From the NCBI GenBank assembly GCA_947468785.1, contig CANIMS010000034.1, positions 1 to 10,285 on the forward strand: 10,285 nucleotides of DNA. The letters are read 5' to 3'. Under the pieces are notes generated by a model. It worked only from the letters and a program-made list of their open reading frames with translations. It did not search any database and was not told the origin of the DNA. This document shows positions 7,483-10,285 of the stretch, one piece after another. Each line of letters begins with the position of its first letter. Position 1 is the stretch's first letter. The translations under genes were made by a program, and so were the position numbers. The stretch comes from Betaproteobacteria bacterium (GTDB taxonomy: Bacteria > Pseudomonadota > Gammaproteobacteria > Burkholderiales > Burkholderiaceae).

Positions 7483-8091
7483 ATGATCCCCATTTTGTAC
7501 TCTTACCGTAGATGTCCTTATGCAATGAGGGCACGTATGGCCTTGAAATACTCGGGTATACAAGTTGAGCATCGAGAGATTCAGTTACGAAATAAGCCGC
7601 CATCGATGTTAACGGCATCGCCCAAGGGAACTGTTCCTGTATTGTGTGCCGATGGCATGGTTCTAGAGCAAAGTCTAGATATTATGCGTTGGGCCTTAGC
7701 CCAGTCTGACCCAGATGGATGGAGCTTAGTTGATGGGCCGATCTCTCAAAGCTGGATAGAAAAAAATGATGGACCTTTTAAAACCTTATTAGATCAATAC
7801 AAATATCTAAATCGATATCCCGATCTTAGTGAAGAGGTGCTTTTGAGTGAGGCATCAGCGCTAATGCTAAAGCCGATGGAAGAATCTTTACAGACAAGCC
7901 AGTATTTGTTGGGGAGTAAGCTATCTTGGGTGGATGTGGCTATTTTTCCGTTTATTAGACAGTTTTCAATGGTGAATCCACAGCAGTTCGAAAGCCTTCC
8001 TTTTGTATTGACCCAAAAATGGCTTCAGCAGCACATTGACTCTGAGCTCTTTCAGTCGGTAATGCAAAAGCATCCAATATGGACAGATTAG
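7483..8091 (+). CDS. Glutathione S-transferase family protein
   Basis: This 202-residue cytosolic protein has the two-domain GST layout. The N-terminal thioredoxin-like domain (about 1-75) contains YSYRRCPYAMRARMAL with a glutaredoxin-like C11-P-Y-A site, SPKGTVPVL with the cis-proline P52 that holds the glutathione backbone, and the gamma-glutamyl-binding E62/S64 in LEQSLDIM. The helical C-terminal domain runs from about 85 to 200, with LSWVDVAIFPFIRQF near the usual N-capping/hydrophobic staple region. A catalytic cysteine in place of Ser/Tyr suggests thiol transfer, deglutathionylation or disulfide reduction rather than classical conjugation; this follows from the family and was not tested. 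It sits 21 bp after the transporter gene. The ribosome binding site is weak (CAGGCAAC is distant). The intergenic stretch after it holds the promoter region of the NADH dehydrogenase. Confidence 0.88.
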   Translation: MIPILYSYRRCPYAMRARMALKYSGIQVEHREIQLRNKPPSMLTASPKGTVPVLCADGMVLEQSLDIMRWALAQSDPDGWSLVDGPISQSWIEKNDGPFKTLLDQYKYLNRYPDLSEEVLLSEASALMLKPMEESLQTSQYLLGSKLSWVDVAIFPFIRQFSMVNPQQFESLPFVLTQKWLQQHIDSELFQSVMQKHPIWTD

Positions 8092-8146
8092 GCTGACGAA
8101 TGTATCTAGCTTGCTACTGAGGCATAAATAGCTGTACATTTAGGCT

Positions 8147-8183
8147 TGAACAATTACTTTTACAGTAAATTGTATGATGTTCA
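8147..8183. promoter_or_regulatory. Nested inverted repeats upstream of the NADH dehydrogenase gene
   Basis: Two nested dyads lie 24-61 bp before the ATG at 8208. The outer arms are TGAACA (8147-8152) and TGTTCA (8178-8183). The inner arms are ACAATTAC (8150-8157) and GTAAATTGT (8165-8173), paired with a one-base bulge. At the centre is the odd palindrome TTTACAGTAAA (8159-8169). TATGAT at 8173-8178 could be a -10 box, but no good -35 lies 16-18 bp before it (TTGAAC at 8146-8151 is 21 bp away). An operator for a respiratory or redox regulator is possible. I do not recognise the motif, and an AT-rich chance dyad is not excluded. Confidence 0.35.
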
Positions 8184-8207
8184 GTCAATAAACATAAAGA
8201 TAAATAC

Positions 8208-9545
8208 ATGACTCAAGAGCATCGAATTGTGATCGTTGGTGGCGGAGCTGGCGGTCTAGAGCTCGCTACTAAGCTCGGTGATCGCTTTGGTTCGAGAAAG
8301 AACGCCTCTAAAAAAGTATCAGTGATCTTGGTGGATAAGAACCGTACTCATCTCTGGAAGCCAAAATTGCATGAAGTTGCTGCGGGCTCGATGGATCTCG
8401 CTGATCAAGAGCTAGATTACATTGCACAGGCGCATTGGCACCATTTTAGTTTTCGTTTGGGCGAGCTCACTGGTATCGATAGAGAAAAGCGTCAAATTCA
8501 GGTAGCCCCTTTTTATGATGATTTAGGTGAATTGATTACTCCAGAGCAAACGATTGATTACGACACTTTAATTATTTCCATTGGTAGCTTAACGAATGAT
8601 TTTGGAACCCCGGGTGTTGAGCAATATGCTCAAAGGCTAGAGTCTCTTGCAGATGCAAAACGTTTTCACTTGCGTTTGGTGAATGCTTGCTTAAGGGCTC
8701 AGGCTCAAACTCAGCCTTTAGCGCCTCATCAATTACAGGTCGTCATTATTGGTGCTGGAGCTACTGGAGTAGAGTTAGCGGCAGAATTGCATCGTACAAC
8801 GCGTGCCATTATTTCTTTTGGTATGGATAGAGTTGATCCCGAGAAAGATCTGAAAGTGATTTTGATTGAGGCTGCTCCTAAAATATTGCCTGCGCTTGCC
8901 CCAAGAATTTCCAATGCTGCTGAGAAATTGCTTGTTGATCTCGGTGTTGAGGTAATGACTGATGCTAAGGTCCAAAAAATTCAGGCAGACCGGGTATTTC
9001 TATCCAACGGCGTAGAAATTCCTGCTGAGTTAATTGTTTGGGCGGCTGGTGTTAAGGCGCCCGACTTTCTTAGTGGCATTGGTGGTCTAGAGACCAACCG
9101 TGCTAATCAATTACTGGTACTGCCAACTTTGCAAAGTACTCTTGATCCTCGTATTTTTGCAATGGGAGATTGTGCGGCTTGCCCATGGCCTGAGGCAAAT
9201 AATGGCAAAGGTGGCATAGTTCCTCCAAGAGCTCAAGCAGCACACCAACAAGCTTCACATCTTTTTTCTCAGATCAATCATATTATTGAAGGTAAGACCT
9301 TGAAGCCTTATCAATACCGCGATTTTGGATCTCTAGTATCTTTAGGTGAATACAGCAGTGTGGGCAGCATGATGGGTGGGCTGATTGGCGGAAGTCTCAT
9401 GGTTGAGGGGCTCTTTGCCAAGCTCATGTACATTAGTCTTTATAAACTGCATCAATTGGCACTTCATGGCTGGGTAAAGGTGTTTCTCGATACCATTAGT
9501 CGATTAATACATCGCAGAACGCATTCCATCGTTAAGCTTCATTAG
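8208..9545 (+). CDS. ndh: Type II NADH dehydrogenase (NDH-2)
   Basis: This membrane-surface flavoenzyme oxidises NADH and reduces quinone without pumping protons. It has 445 residues, a normal length. The FAD-binding first Rossmann motif is IVIVGGGAGGLELA (7-20), with acidic D43 ending strand 2. The NADH-binding second Rossmann motif is VVIIGAGATGVELAAEL (178-194), with E221 ending its second strand, which favours NADH over NADPH. FAMGDCAA (317-324) is the second FAD motif, and PPRAQAAHQQAS (339-350) contains the AQxAxQ quinone-site motif of NDH-2. The C-terminal segment from about 380 (GGLIGGSLMVEGLFAKLMY onward) is hydrophobic/amphipathic and basic at the end, fitting membrane attachment. 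Lower-similarity flavoproteins such as sulfide:quinone reductase are unlikely given the quinone motif. It is followed 65 bp later by alternative oxidase, which gives a direct quinol partner. Confidence 0.92.
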   Translation: MTQEHRIVIVGGGAGGLELATKLGDRFGSRKNASKKVSVILVDKNRTHLWKPKLHEVAAGSMDLADQELDYIAQAHWHHFSFRLGELTGIDREKRQIQVAPFYDDLGELITPEQTIDYDTLIISIGSLTNDFGTPGVEQYAQRLESLADAKRFHLRLVNACLRAQAQTQPLAPHQLQVVIIGAGATGVELAAELHRTTRAIISFGMDRVDPEKDLKVILIEAAPKILPALAPRISNAAEKLLVDLGVEVMTDAKVQKIQADRVFLSNGVEIPAELIVWAAGVKAPDFLSGIGGLETNRANQLLVLPTLQSTLDPRIFAMGDCAACPWPEANNGKGGIVPPRAQAAHQQASHLFSQINHIIEGKTLKPYQYRDFGSLVSLGEYSSVGSMMGGLIGGSLMVEGLFAKLMYISLYKLHQLALHGWVKVFLDTISRLIHRRTHSIVKLH

Positions 9546-9597
9546 CTTCAGCGAATACTTTTTGAAGAGAGTAAGATTTAAGTATCTATTCATCATT

Positions 9598-9613
9598 GAG
9601 GGGCCATCGAGTG
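9598..9613 (+). promoter_or_regulatory. Ribosome binding site that fixes a GTG start
   Basis: GAGGGG at 9598-9603 is 7 nt before GTG at 9611. A longer reading from TTG at 9596 would place the start on top of this site, with no ribosome binding site of its own. GTG at 9611 is preferred. Confidence 0.8.
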
Positions 9614-10210
9614 AGCCACTACAAACCTGTAAATTTCTCTGACAGAGTGGCACTTTCCTTTACGAAAAGCATGCGCTTTTTTGCAGATACTTTTTTCCAA
9701 AAGAGATATGGCCATCGAGCAGTAGTTCTGGAAACTGTTGCAGGCGTTCCCGGCATGGTCTCTGGAATGTGGATGCATCTAACCAGTTTGCGAAAGATGC
9801 AAACGGGATATGGGCCCAAGATACGTACTTTGCTGGATGAAGCTGAGAATGAAAGAATGCACTTAATGACTTTTATTGAGATTGCTAAGCCAAATGCATT
9901 CGAGCGCTTTTTGGTTTTAATTGCACAGGCAATATTCTGGAATGTCTTCTTTGTAATATATGTTTTTTTCCCACGCACCGCCCATCGAATTGTTGGGTAT
10001 TTCGAAGAAGAAGCAGTGTATTCCTATACAGAATACTTGCGTGAAATTGATGCGGGAAGATTGCCTAATATTGCTGCACCTCAAATTGCGATCGACTATT
10101 GGAATCTCTCTACAGATGCCACATTACGGGATGTCGTGATTGCAGTGCGTGAAGACGAAGCAAAACATCGAGACGTCAATCATCAATTTGCTGCTGAATA
10201 TGATCGGTAG
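9611..10210 (+). CDS. aox: Alternative oxidase (cyanide-insensitive quinol oxidase)
   Basis: This diiron-carboxylate monotopic membrane enzyme oxidises ubiquinol and reduces oxygen to water without pumping protons. From the GTG start it has 199 residues, a bacterial length without the mitochondrial leader. All diiron ligands are visible: E41 in LETVAGVPGMV, E81 and H84 in AENERMHL, E132 in the EEEA motif, and E183 and H186 in EDEAKHRDVNH. Y139 matches the conserved catalytic tyrosine (Y220 of the trypanosome enzyme). A hydrophobic stretch (about 98-122) fits the membrane-binding helices. The plant-type N-terminal regulatory cysteine is not present. The gene follows NDH-2 by 65 bp in the same direction. 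In other bacteria some aox genes respond to nitric oxide or oxidative stress; no convincing operator is visible here. Confidence 0.95.
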   Translation: MSHYKPVNFSDRVALSFTKSMRFFADTFFQKRYGHRAVVLETVAGVPGMVSGMWMHLTSLRKMQTGYGPKIRTLLDEAENERMHLMTFIEIAKPNAFERFLVLIAQAIFWNVFFVIYVFFPRTAHRIVGYFEEEAVYSYTEYLREIDAGRLPNIAAPQIAIDYWNLSTDATLRDVVIAVREDEAKHRDVNHQFAAEYDR

Positions 10211-10221
10211 CATTGAAGCCC

Positions 10222-10235
10222 CTATCTTAAGATAG
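10222..10235. repeat. 14-bp perfect palindrome after aox
   Basis: CTATCTTAAGATAG is its own reverse complement. As a hairpin it would have a 5-bp AT-rich stem with a TTAA loop and no following T-tract, so it is a poor intrinsic terminator. It starts 11 bp after the aox stop and overlaps the stop of the possible minus-strand gene. Confidence 0.5.
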
Positions 10236-10285
10236 CAAATAAGCCAGTGATGGCAATGAGTGCATACAGAAATAAGTAAATCTTA
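10222..10285 (-). CDS. Possible C-terminus of a minus-strand membrane protein (partial)
   Basis: Reading the minus strand from the right edge, one frame gives 20 strongly hydrophobic residues (YLFLYALIAITGLFAILR at the end) and then TAG at 10224-10222. This looks like a terminal transmembrane helix of a gene that starts beyond the window and converges on aox, with 11 bp between the two stops. The piece is short and one other minus-strand frame is also open after an early stop, so this is a weak call. Confidence 0.35.
   Translation of the reverse strand, partial: KIYLFLYALIAITGLFAILR

Noticed and set aside
9546..9567. CTTCA/TGAAG arms after the NADH dehydrogenase stop
   Set aside because: A 5-bp stem with a 12-nt loop and no T-tract is not a credible terminator.
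9574..9587. AGAT-N6-ATCT upstream of alternative oxidase, looked at as an NsrR-type nitric oxide operator
   Set aside because: Only 4-bp arms match and the central bases do not fit the AAGATGCATTT-like half-site, so it is too weak to claim.
9619..9978. Minus-strand open frame of 119 codons opposite alternative oxidase
   Set aside because: It is a shadow of a gene whose diiron motifs are intact on the plus strand; the frame is Lys/Ser-rich without a family pattern.
1..10285. Mobile element, CRISPR array, tRNA or rRNA gene
   Set aside because: No transposase or integrase frame, no regularly spaced direct repeats, no terminal repeats with target duplications, and no tRNA cloverleaf or rRNA segment was noticed on reading.

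Overview
The window is AT-leaning, gene-dense bacterial DNA from a Gram-negative organism. It encodes an RND efflux pump, a lipoprotein-anchored Cu/Zn superoxide dismutase and a type II NADH dehydrogenase. The gene content, the short intergenic spaces and the protein flavour (DUF2244-type membrane protein, PII-like gene beside a CzcA-type pump, bacterial alternative oxidase) fit a low-GC freshwater betaproteobacterium of the Polynucleobacter type. That assignment is inference from family resemblance and was not tested by any search. No insertion sequence, phage gene, tRNA, rRNA or CRISPR array was seen.

Left part (1-4087, + strand): the 3' part of a periplasmic adaptor gene, a complete 1031-residue heavy-metal-type RND pump gene, and a 107-residue PII-like protein whose start overlaps the pump stop by 4 bp. 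They read as one operon; an outer-membrane factor gene may lie upstream of the window. The PII-like protein keeps the family fold signature but has lost the basic residues that hold ATP in classical PII, and it carries four cysteines.

Middle (4088-6026): a minus-strand exported histidine phosphatase converges on the pump operon and diverges from sodC. A 148-bp space separates it from sodC. sodC encodes a lipoprotein with all metal ligands visible. After it come a 57-residue cysteine-rich protein at 5385-5558, which is easily missed because it is short, and a DUF2244-like two-helix membrane protein.

Right part (6027-10285): a roughly 12-helix membrane transporter of uncertain family starts with TTG behind a strong ribosome binding site and is followed by a glutathione S-transferase family gene. 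Next come a type II NADH dehydrogenase and a bacterial alternative oxidase. Together these two could carry electrons from NADH through quinol to oxygen with no proton pumping. The right edge holds a 14-bp palindrome, which overlaps the stop of what may be the hydrophobic C-terminus of a minus-strand gene.

Taken together, the window holds metal export, superoxide removal, a thiol-linked transferase and a cyanide-insensitive type respiratory bypass. A shared metal/oxidative stress theme is plausible, but it rests on adjacency only.
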